From assembly GCA_022866015.1 (NCBI GenBank), contig JALHTX010000161.1, forward strand, positions 1 through 30,394: a stretch of 30,394 nt of DNA, written 5' to 3'. A program made the position numbers and the translations under genes. The stretch is from Thermoplasmatota archaeon (GTDB lineage: Archaea; Thermoplasmatota; E2; DHVEG-1). Numbering within the stretch: the stretch's first letter is position 1; each line of letters begins with the position of its first letter. Of the stretch, positions 23,591 to 30,394 are shown piece after piece. The notes below the pieces were generated by a model. The model had not been told where the DNA came from. It did not search any database and worked only from the letters and a program-made list of their open reading frames with translations.

Positions 23591-25048
23591 TTACTTTTTC
23601 TTTTGTTCAACTTCTATTTTTTCTTTAATATTTGCAAGTCGTTTTGCTAGTTCCATATAATGGTTTATATCTGTATTAATGTTAATTACCATTTTTGCTC
23701 CGTCAGGTGAACCACCACCATGCATACAGCCTGGGACACCTGAGCCAATTGTTAACCATTCGATTAATCGTGCAATTCTTGCACGTGTTTCTCCACTGCA
23801 GTTGGCTTTAAGATATTTTTTAAGGAGTTTACCATATTTTGGGTCATTAATATCTTTATATGAGGGGATACAACCGGTCTCTGCGATTCCTCCAGCTATA
23901 TCTTGAGCGATACGTTTTGTATCATATGGTAGTGTTGCTACATGAACCTTGTTTACATTTGATAAAAGCATATTTGGAATCCATACGCCTGATGGATGTT
24001 TCGTACCCAATGCACTTGCTGCCACCCCCATGCCAAATGTAGTTTCATTATTAATTATCATTTGATTTATTTTATCTTTGAATATTTTTTCAGATAGGCC
24101 ATTTGCTCGTGCCATAAGTACTGCAGCACCAATCATTACATCGCCTTGGCCTGCAACACATCCACCGATTGCAGCTCTATAAGGGGCGATAAAATTCATA
24201 ACAGCTTTTAATGAATACTTGTATTCACCGCACATAAAAACTCGTTCTTTTGGAATAAATAGATCATCAAAAAGCAGGTAAGCCTGTGTGATACCACCTA
24301 TATCAACAGGTGTGTCAAAGCCTTCTTCAAGTTCACGAGTGTCACTTGGCCTACGTGTTTCAACAATTGTAAGCTTATCAATATCTCTAGGTATTACAAA
24401 AGAAATAGCATAATCTTTATCTTCTTCTTTGTAACCTGTCCCAGGCATTACAAATATTTCATTTGCTGCAGCAACACCACAAATCATTACTTTTGCACCA
24501 CGAACAACAATTCCTTTATCGTTTTTTTCAACAACATGAAGGTTCATATCTGGATCATCTTGTTGAGAAGCAGATTTAGAACGATCTCCTTTTGGATCAG
24601 TAAGCGCTCCAGAAAGAGTGATATCACGCTCTTGCGCATCTTTAAGCCAGTTTTTAAGTCTTATATGATAATCTGTTTTTAGATCATTATCCATGTCATA
24701 AGTTGCTGCCCACATAGCATTAAGTGCATTAAAACCAGCACAACGCCCTCCAGTACAAGTCCCAGTAAGATTAAACATAAGTCTTTTCATTCTAACATTT
24801 GCAATCATATCATCTGCATTTAGAAGAATAGATAGATACCTAACAACCTTTTTACCAGTTAAATTTGATTTAGTAGTTAGAATATCTTGATACTCGGGTT
24901 TATGAGCTGCATCAAAAATTTGAGCATGACCTTCGACTGTTCTTTTAGTTGCAGGATGAGTGGTTACATCTTTTATTAGTTCTCCAAACTTGTAAATATT
25001 AGGCTTCATTTTACGAAGGCTTTCTTTATATTCTTTACTTGTTTTCAT
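23591..25048 (-). CDS. 4-hydroxybutyryl-CoA dehydratase / HpaB-family flavoprotein, divergent
   Basis: 485 residues, the family length, with an acyl-CoA-dehydrogenase-like FAD fold. Matching stretches are MFNLTGTCTGGRCAGFNALNA (in two parts, ~91-111), GDRSKSASQQDDPDMNLHVVEK (~154-175), VIPRDIDKLTIVETRRPSD and MHGGGSPDGAKM near 442. In the Clostridium AbfD enzyme, as I recall it, a [4Fe-4S] cluster is held by C99, C103, H292 and C299. Here C98 and C103 are spaced C-x4-C, C297 is present, and Tyr290 replaces the His. The gene ends the acyl-CoA cluster, with the stop of the upstream gene at 25052. A dehydratase/isomerase acting on a CoA ester is likely; 4-hydroxybutyryl-CoA itself is uncertain. 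Confidence 0.82.
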   Translation of the reverse strand: MKTSKEYKESLRKMKPNIYKFGELIKDVTTHPATKRTVEGHAQIFDAAHKPEYQDILTTKSNLTGKKVVRYLSILLNADDMIANVRMKRLMFNLTGTCTGGRCAGFNALNAMWAATYDMDNDLKTDYHIRLKNWLKDAQERDITLSGALTDPKGDRSKSASQQDDPDMNLHVVEKNDKGIVVRGAKVMICGVAAANEIFVMPGTGYKEEDKDYAISFVIPRDIDKLTIVETRRPSDTRELEEGFDTPVDIGGITQAYLLFDDLFIPKERVFMCGEYKYSLKAVMNFIAPYRAAIGGCVAGQGDVMIGAAVLMARANGLSEKIFKDKINQMIINNETTFGMGVAASALGTKHPSGVWIPNMLLSNVNKVHVATLPYDTKRIAQDIAGGIAETGCIPSYKDINDPKYGKLLKKYLKANCSGETRARIARLIEWLTIGSGVPGCMHGGGSPDGAKMVININTDINHYMELAKRLANIKEKIEVEQKKK

Positions 25049-25051
25049 AAA

Positions 25052-25588
25052 CTATCCCCCTTCAAGAGTAAAAATCCATTCACACCAGAGATCATCTTTA
25101 TGTTCATCTGGCGGACAAATATTACATCCAACCTTAATTTTAGGGTTAAATTCTTTTGCAAATTCTTTTAAAAAACCCCAACGAACTGGCTTACAACCAA
25201 ATTCAGAAAGACCTTTGCTGAGGCGAGTATTTTGAACACGACATTTAATATTTCTAATTATTCCTTTATTTTCTTTAATTTCTATTTCTTTATCTTCAAG
25301 ATCCAATGACCATCCAGAATAACTAAGTGCTTTCATAACAGATGGAATATCTTTTCCTTTAATGTTTAAAAGCTCTTTTATCTTACGAGCTTCTATTTTA
25401 CCCATTATTTCCCAAATTTTTCTATCTATTTCTGTTGCTTCTTTTGTTCCAAATTTTTCTTCAATAAATAAGTAATATAGACCGTCTACTGTCCACATGT
25501 TTCTAAGATGCATGAAAACAAAATCAGCGAGTTTATAATTAGGTATTTTTTTGATTAATTTTTTTTCATTTTCTCTGCTAATTAGCAA
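25052..25588 (-). CDS. Conserved small protein (DUF6125-like) of the acyl-CoA cluster
   Basis: 178 residues. Features: LADFVFMHLRNMWTVDGLYYLFIEEKFGTKEATEIDRKIWEIMGK (two parts, ~20-64), a Cys at ~117 (KCRVQNTRL), GCKPVRWGFLKEFAKEFNP and a C-terminal GCNICPPDEHKDDLWCEWIF with three Cys. From memory this resembles DUF6125 proteins found next to CoA-ester genes in archaea and anaerobes, with function unknown. The only in-frame start upstream is TTG at 25586-25588; the nearest Shine-Dalgarno sequence (GAGGTGG) is almost touching it, so the exact start is uncertain. It lies 3 bp from the dehydratase-like gene. Confidence 0.7.
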   Translation of the reverse strand: MLISRENEKKLIKKIPNYKLADFVFMHLRNMWTVDGLYYLFIEEKFGTKEATEIDRKIWEIMGKIEARKIKELLNIKGKDIPSVMKALSYSGWSLDLEDKEIEIKENKGIIRNIKCRVQNTRLSKGLSEFGCKPVRWGFLKEFAKEFNPKIKVGCNICPPDEHKDDLWCEWIFTLEGG

Positions 25589-25635
25589 CCACCTCTTAAT
25601 TTTGTAAGCTTAAAAGGAAATAGATATAGGATGAT

Positions 25636-26592
25636 TTACCCCATTTTTTCTTTTACAGCAGAAATTAATTTTGGTAAGACTGTGTAAAGGTCTCCTACTA
25701 TTCCATAATCTGCAGATTTGAAAATAAGTGCATCAGGGTCTTTGTTGATTGCAACAACAATTCCTGAATCTCTCATGCCGGCTATATGCTGTATTTGACC
25801 AGATATACCTGCAGCAATATACAGCTTTGGTTTAACTTTGTGACCAGAAAGGCCAATCCAATGTTCCTCAGATAACCATTTCATATCTGCTGCAATTGGG
25901 CGGCTACATCCAACTGTTTTACCTTTTAATACATCTGCTAATTCTTGAACAAGTTTTATATCATCTTTATTTTTGAAACCACGGCCACATGATACGATAA
26001 TTTCTGCGTCTTCAACGTTTACACCACCGGTTTTCATCTCTGTCACTTTTACTATTTTTGAATTAGATTTTTCACCATCGATTTTCTTTTTAGTGACTTC
26101 TCCTTTTCTTGAAGTATCTTTCTTAAGTGGGTCAAATGCTTTTGATGGAATAGTTACAATTGCTGGTTTTGAATTAAACTGATTTACAGCTATTGCATTA
26201 CCACTATAGACTATTCTTTCTGCTAAAAGTTTATTGTTTTTCATATAAACATTGTTTGAATCAACAATACAACCAGCGTTTAGAAGACCGCCAAGTCTCG
26301 CGGCTAGTTCTTTTCCATTTTTATTTGAACCCACAAGTATTATTTCAGATTTTGTTTCTTTTACTATTTTAGATAAGATATCTGCGTATTCTTCTGCTTT
26401 GAAATCTTTAAGGTTTGTTTCTGCGATAAATACTTTATCTGCGCCATAAGAAATGTATTCTTTTGCAAGATTTTCATCTGCTTTGCCTATTATTGTCGCT
26501 GTTACTTTTTTCTTTGTTTCTTTAGCAAGTTCTGCTGCTTTGCTAAGCATTTCTATTGTAATATTTTTATTATCAGAATAAACTAGAACCAT
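25636..26592 (-). CDS. etfA: Electron transfer flavoprotein alpha subunit EtfA
   Basis: 318 residues. The N-terminal domain is an adenine-nucleotide-hydrolase-like fold. The C-terminal FAD-binding domain is clear: VSCGRGFKNKDDIKLVQELAD, then VGCSRPIAADMKWL, then GLSGHKVKPKLYIAAGISGQIQHIAGM (two parts), then INKDPDALIFKSADYGIVGDLY. EtfAB takes electrons from the acyl-CoA dehydrogenase and passes them to a quinone reductase or, in bifurcating forms, to ferredoxin. Which type this is cannot be told here. The ATG at 26590-26592 is 4 bp after the etfB stop; the genes form one operon. Confidence 0.96.
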   Translation of the reverse strand: MVLVYSDNKNITIEMLSKAAELAKETKKKVTATIIGKADENLAKEYISYGADKVFIAETNLKDFKAEEYADILSKIVKETKSEIILVGSNKNGKELAARLGGLLNAGCIVDSNNVYMKNNKLLAERIVYSGNAIAVNQFNSKPAIVTIPSKAFDPLKKDTSRKGEVTKKKIDGEKSNSKIVKVTEMKTGGVNVEDAEIIVSCGRGFKNKDDIKLVQELADVLKGKTVGCSRPIAADMKWLSEEHWIGLSGHKVKPKLYIAAGISGQIQHIAGMRDSGIVVAINKDPDALIFKSADYGIVGDLYTVLPKLISAVKEKMG

Positions 26593-26596
26593 TTTT

Positions 26597-27361
26597 TTAT
26601 CCCCTTAAAACTCCTTCTTTTGCAAGATTATTTACTAGTTGTTTTACTGATTCATCAATGTCATCTTTGTAGACAACGTTTTTACGTTCCATACTAACTC
26701 CTTTTAGATCTATCGTCTGAACAAGAGGGTTAAGATTTTTTGTAAGTGAATCTGCGGTTATTTCATTTATTGGTTTGTTTGCTGAAGCAAGTATCTGCAT
26801 AAGACTTGGGAGACGTGGCACATTTATTTCTTTTGTAACAGTTACAAGTACAGGATATGTTGATTCTGTAATAATCATTTGTTCGCCCATGTTTCTATCA
26901 GCTGTAATTTTATCTTTTTCAGCAGTGACACTTTGAGCATAAGTTATCTGTGGGATTTTTAGATTTGCTGCAAGTCTTGGACCAATTTGACCTGAAAACA
27001 TATCAATTGACGCTTCTCCGCAAAGAATTATATTATATCCGCCAATTTTTTTGATTGCTTCAGCAAGAAGAGTTGCAGTCATATGATAATCAATATTTTC
27101 TGGTGCCGTAACAAGTAATCCTTCATCTGCACCCATTGCTAAAAGTTCTTTAATTCGTTCTTTAGCATTTGCAGGACCAACTGTTAAAACAGTTATTTTA
27201 CCACCATGTTTTTCTTTAATTTTTATTGCTTCTTCCATAGCGTTTTTATCTATATCGCTAATCTTCTGAGGAACACCCTGCAGAATAGGTTTTTTAGTCG
27301 CTGAATCAATTTTCATCTCAGATACATCTACAACTTGTTTAGCACAAACAATTATATTCAT
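26597..27361 (-). CDS. etfB: Electron transfer flavoprotein beta subunit EtfB
   Basis: 254 residues. It begins MNIIVCAKQVVDVSEMKID, then NAMEEAIKIKEKHGGKITVLTVGP, and carries the signature LGxxGxDEG-like LLAMGADEGLLVT and the conserved NIILCGEASIDMFSGQIGPRLA. It binds AMP or FAD at the subunit interface with EtfA. The ATG overlaps the stop of the acyl-CoA synthetase gene (ATGA) and a GGGAGGA lies ~9 bases upstream, which shows translational coupling. Confidence 0.96.
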   Translation of the reverse strand: MNIIVCAKQVVDVSEMKIDSATKKPILQGVPQKISDIDKNAMEEAIKIKEKHGGKITVLTVGPANAKERIKELLAMGADEGLLVTAPENIDYHMTATLLAEAIKKIGGYNIILCGEASIDMFSGQIGPRLAANLKIPQITYAQSVTAEKDKITADRNMGEQMIITESTYPVLVTVTKEINVPRLPSLMQILASANKPINEITADSLTKNLNPLVQTIDLKGVSMERKNVVYKDDIDESVKQLVNNLAKEGVLRG

Positions 27362-28992
27362 AGATTTTTTCCTCCCAGTTTTCTTTCTTTTTCAAGCTCT
27401 CTTAAATTCTTTCTTTTAATTTTACCACTTTGAGTTTTAGGTAATTCATATACAAACTCAATTTCTCGTGGATATTTATAGGGAGCAGCAACCATTTTTG
27501 TGTGCTCCTGTATATCTTTTACTAGTTTATCTGAAGCTTTTTTTCCATCATGTAAAACAACATATGCTTTTATGATGGTACCTCGTGTTTCATCAGGGCT
27601 AGCAACTACCGCGCATTCTAATACATCAGGATGAGATATGATAGCTGATTCAACTTCAAATGGGGATATACGGTAGCCACTGGCTTTGATAAGATCATCA
27701 TTCCTGCCACTGAACCAAAAGTATCCTTCTTCAGCTTGGTATAAAACATCACCGCTGAGGAACCAACCGTTTTTAAAACATTCTTTTGTTTTATCTGGTT
27801 TATTCCAGTATTCTTTGAATAGACCAGGATCTGTTTGTTTCACTGCTAGAACACCTGATTCACCAGTTGGTACCGGATTACCATTATCATCTAATAAAGT
27901 ACATATATGACCTGGTTGTGGTTTACCACAGGAACCTAGTTTTATTTTCATATCTCTCATATTAGAGACGTACACCATGACTTCAGTCATGCCGATACCA
28001 TCGAGTATATCTAGATTAAATAGTCGTTTCCATTCACTTATAACCTTTGGATTTAGTGGTTCGCCAGCTGATATGCAATGTCGCAATGATGAAAGATCAT
28101 ATTTTTTATTAGCATCTTTTACTGTTAAGAACATTCTATATGCTGTTGGTACAGATGCTAGATTAGTGACTTTGTATTTTTCTATAAGTTTAAACCAGTG
28201 TTCTGGGTCGAAACGTCCTTCATGAACAAGTGTTGTTATACCCCAACGCCAAACATATAGAAACCCGTTTCCAAGTGGGTAAATCCAGTTTAGATCACCA
28301 GTATGAGCTATTATATCATTTTCTTTTGCATTCTGCCAGAAGAGAACACTTGGATCGTTACCAGGGACCCATCTATGCATATGAACTGCTCCTTTTGGAT
28401 TACCTGTGGTACCAGATGTGTAACAAAAGAAAGCCATATCATCATTTTTTGTTTGCTCAAGTTTCAAAGAAGCCGAAGTGTTTTTCATTAAGTTATTATA
28501 AGATACTTCATCTTTTTCGGTATCACCTACGATGATGATGTTTTTTAAAGTCGGACAGTTTTTCTTTATTTCATGTACTTCTTTTGCATATTTTGGGGTT
28601 GTTATAACAGCCTTTGCACTACTATCATTTATCCTGTATTCTACTTCATGTGATCTGAACATTACACTAGATGGTATCGGTACTGAACCAATTTTTACAC
28701 CACCAAGAAAAGAAATTTGAAACTCAGGTATATTTGGTAACCTTATTAAAAAACGATCACCTTTTTTGAATCCAAGTTTTTTTAGGACGTTACCAAACTG
28801 GTTTGATAAACTACTTATTTCTCCAAAAGTAAATTTTTTAGTTTTACCATCAAAGTTCTCCCAGTAAAGAGCCATCTTATCTTTTTTCTTTCCCTGGGCG
28901 TGTTTATCACAAACATCGTATCCTATGTTGTAGTTTTTTGGTATGTCCCATTTCCAACTATTAAATTCTTTTTCGTAATTAAACTCCCCCAT
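27358..28992 (-). CDS. AMP-forming acyl-CoA synthetase (medium-chain type)
   Basis: 544 residues of the ANL superfamily. The P-loop-like YTSGTTGNPKGAVHMH is at ~191-206, the aromatic/Thr-Glu motif GIGMTEV at ~337-343, the hinge GRNDDLIKASGYRISPFEVE at ~428-447, and the catalytic C-terminal Lys in KTQSGKIKRKNLRELE near 517-532. It activates a carboxylic acid with ATP and CoA to acyl-CoA, AMP and PPi. The branch resembles medium-chain or aryl acyl-CoA ligases; the acid is not determined. It is followed by etfB (overlap) and preceded 36 bp by the acyl-CoA dehydrogenase gene. Confidence 0.94.
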   Translation of the reverse strand: MGEFNYEKEFNSWKWDIPKNYNIGYDVCDKHAQGKKKDKMALYWENFDGKTKKFTFGEISSLSNQFGNVLKKLGFKKGDRFLIRLPNIPEFQISFLGGVKIGSVPIPSSVMFRSHEVEYRINDSSAKAVITTPKYAKEVHEIKKNCPTLKNIIIVGDTEKDEVSYNNLMKNTSASLKLEQTKNDDMAFFCYTSGTTGNPKGAVHMHRWVPGNDPSVLFWQNAKENDIIAHTGDLNWIYPLGNGFLYVWRWGITTLVHEGRFDPEHWFKLIEKYKVTNLASVPTAYRMFLTVKDANKKYDLSSLRHCISAGEPLNPKVISEWKRLFNLDILDGIGMTEVMVYVSNMRDMKIKLGSCGKPQPGHICTLLDDNGNPVPTGESGVLAVKQTDPGLFKEYWNKPDKTKECFKNGWFLSGDVLYQAEEGYFWFSGRNDDLIKASGYRISPFEVESAIISHPDVLECAVVASPDETRGTIIKAYVVLHDGKKASDKLVKDIQEHTKMVAAPYKYPREIEFVYELPKTQSGKIKRKNLRELEKERKLGGKNL

Positions 28993-29028
28993 ATTTATTC
29001 CCTCGGATAAATTAAGATTAAAAATGGT

Positions 29029-30168
29029 TTAGGGTAACAAGCTTCCTGCTATAACCATTCTTTGAACTTCAGATGTACCTTCATAGATTTCAGTGATTTT
29101 TGCATCACGGAATAAACGCTCAATTGTATATTCTTTAGTGTAACCGTAACCACCATGGATCTGCAATCCTTTGATTACACATTCCATCGCAGTTTCACTT
29201 GCAAATAGTTTTGCCATTGCAGCTTCTTTGCTGATTCTTTGACCGGTATCTTTTTTGTATGCTGCATTGTAAACAAGCCAACGAGCCGCTTCAATACGAG
29301 TTGCCATATCTGCTATCATCCACTGAATTGCTTGGAATTTTGATATAGGCTTTCCAAATTGTTGACGCTGCTGAGAATAGTTAATACTTTCATCAAGAGC
29401 AGCTTGTGCTATTCCTACAGCTTGACATGCAATACCTATTCTTCCACCGTCAAGGCAACTAAGTGCAATTTTAAAGCCTTCTCCCTCTTTTCCAAGTAGA
29501 TTTTCTTTTGGAACTTCCATGTTATCAAAAATTAGTTCACTTGTTTTTGAAGCATTAATTCCTAGTTTGTCAAAGATACTACCTACTTTAAATCCTTTGA
29601 ATTTACTCTCAACTATAAATGCACTCAAACCTTTTGTACCCACGTTTTTATCAGTTACTGCAAAAACAATTATAATACCTGCCTCTGGAACACTAGTGAT
29701 AAATGTTTTATCACCATTTATTATGTATTTATTTCCTTTTAGAACAGCTGTTGTCTTCATAGCACCTAGATCTGAACCAGCATTTGGCTCAGTTCCTGCA
29801 AAGGCACCTATTTTCTCTCCTTTTGCAAGAATTGGTAAATATTTTTTCTTTTGTTCGTCTGAACCATATTTTATAATAGGCCATGCTGCAAGACTATTGT
29901 GAACAGATGTTATAACTCCGGTGGATGCACATTTACGCGATATTTCTTCTACAATAATTGAATAAGAAATCGTATCAAGTCCTGCTCCCCCATATTCTGT
30001 AGGAATTATTATTCCAAGAAGACCGAGTTTTGCCATTTTTTCAAGGGTTTTATGTGGGTATTCTTCTTTTTTATCTAGTTCAGCAGCTATAGGTGCGACT
30101 TCTTTCTCAGCAAACTCTCGCACCATTTTTTGAATCATTTTTTGTTGATCATTAAGTTCTAGTTTCAT
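29029..30168 (-). CDS. Acyl-CoA dehydrogenase
   Basis: 379 residues from ATG at 30166-30168. An earlier in-frame start (30216) lies upstream of the likely transcription start, so the internal one is used. Motifs in order are FAEKEVAPIAAELDKKEEYP, CASTGVITSVHNSLAAWPI, the flavin motif AFAGTEPNAGSDLGAMKTTA, GYTKEYTIERLFRDAKIT and EIYEGTSEVQRMVIAGSLL, with the catalytic Glu in IYEGTSE. It oxidises acyl-CoA to enoyl-CoA and passes electrons to the ETF encoded in the same operon. The Ser/His pattern near residue 85 fits short- or medium-chain types. It is the first gene of the acyl-CoA cluster. Confidence 0.96.
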   Translation of the reverse strand: MKLELNDQQKMIQKMVREFAEKEVAPIAAELDKKEEYPHKTLEKMAKLGLLGIIIPTEYGGAGLDTISYSIIVEEISRKCASTGVITSVHNSLAAWPIIKYGSDEQKKKYLPILAKGEKIGAFAGTEPNAGSDLGAMKTTAVLKGNKYIINGDKTFITSVPEAGIIIVFAVTDKNVGTKGLSAFIVESKFKGFKVGSIFDKLGINASKTSELIFDNMEVPKENLLGKEGEGFKIALSCLDGGRIGIACQAVGIAQAALDESINYSQQRQQFGKPISKFQAIQWMIADMATRIEAARWLVYNAAYKKDTGQRISKEAAMAKLFASETAMECVIKGLQIHGGYGYTKEYTIERLFRDAKITEIYEGTSEVQRMVIAGSLLP

Positions 30169-30203
30169 GGGGGTGGAAATAAAATTATTAAAAATAAAGG
30201 TTT

Positions 30204-30214
30204 CTATAATATAC
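30204..30214 (-). promoter_or_regulatory. TATA box of the acyl-CoA cluster
   Basis: The minus-strand sequence GTATATTATAG lies ~40 bp before the acyl-CoA dehydrogenase ATG (30168). It is the only TATA-like element between this gene and the transposase remnant. Confidence 0.5.
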
Positions 30215-30258
30215 AACTAGATTATATGAAGATTGTAATAAAGTAGATTTAATATTAG

Positions 30259-30394
30259 TCAAAGACATAAGTAGTTGGACACATCGAAGTTGAATTTTTT
30301 TCCTCCTAAGAATTGATCGATCTTCATCTGCATATTCTCGATGGTTGGAAAATAGGTGGAGTTTGTGACTGTAGCTCGTATTGTTCTCCAGCAG
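30259..30394 (-). mobile_element. C-terminal end of an IS630-like transposase (cut by window edge)
   Basis: The minus strand is open from the right edge to TGA at 30259-30261. The last 44 codons encode WRTIRATVTNSTYF, PTIENMQMKIDQFLGGKKF and NFDVSNYLCL. This matches the end of IS630/Tc1-type transposases, where a Trp-Arg element follows the last catalytic acidic residue and the tail reads F-x-K-x-F-N-x-D-x-x-x-YLC. Codon use and base composition are less A+T-biased than in neighbouring genes. The catalytic part and one element end lie outside the window. The other end must fall between 30215 and 30258, but no terminal inverted repeat can be confirmed. Confidence 0.65.

Noticed and set aside
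26000..28720. Several plus-strand open frames opposite etfA and the acyl-CoA synthetase
   Set aside because: The minus-strand genes show full family motifs and the plus frames have none.

Overview
The window is A+T-rich archaeal chromosome. Archaeal-type genes include a class I CCA-adding enzyme beside an RNA 2',3'-cyclic phosphodiesterase, a DUF373 membrane protein, a DUF115/MptE pterin pyrophosphokinase, a diphthine-ammonia ligase, an AlaX editing protein and a UbiA prenyltransferase. TATA-like boxes sit about 30-45 bp upstream of several starts, and several genes start with TTG. A PKD-domain surface-protein remnant with an 'MPK' tail suggests Thermoplasmatota (Marine Benthic Group D type) as a working guess. 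That lineage call rests on recall and no search was possible.

Layout: (1) 1-4803, minus strand: thpR, PAP2-like phosphatase, cca, an RNase H/RuvC-fold protein and a purH cut by the left edge. (2) 4922-5824, plus: UbiA prenyltransferase. (3) 5827-10469, minus: an operon of a secreted sulfite-oxidase-fold-like protein, a membrane protein, a polyferredoxin, a tungsten-type aldehyde ferredoxin oxidoreductase (AOR), a ThiF-like E1 and a MoaD/ThiS-like carrier. (4) 10523-15536: a small hypothetical, a kinase-like protein, a second secreted sulfite-oxidase-fold-like protein and two EamA transporters on minus; MobB with a 49-residue partner on plus; AlaX on minus. (5) 15672-18933, plus: DUF373 protein, MptE and a site-2 protease. 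(6) 18941-21745: a 44-residue ORF, SemiSWEET, threonine aldolase, GNAT and Dph6. (7) 21793-23590: a poorly coding, very A+T-rich island with a PKD remnant, an orphan Lys-rich protein, a remnant frame and two small genes (zinc ribbon, basic 44-mer). (8) 23591-30168, minus: an acyl-CoA oxidation cluster of acyl-CoA dehydrogenase, acyl-CoA synthetase, EtfB, EtfA, a small conserved protein and a 4-hydroxybutyryl-CoA dehydratase/HpaB-family flavoprotein. (9) 30259-30394: the C-terminus of an IS630-like transposase cut by the right edge.

Two regions matter most. In the AOR operon, the oxidoreductase and an unusual polyferredoxin travel with their own ThiF/MoaD pair and with an exported plus a membrane component, an arrangement that could tie aldehyde/acid redox chemistry to the cell envelope. 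In the acyl-CoA cluster, an activating ligase, a dehydrogenase and its ETF acceptor are joined to a dehydratase-like flavoprotein whose iron-sulfur ligand pattern departs from the canonical enzyme. MobB, the pterin genes and PurH add cofactor and nucleotide synthesis around them.
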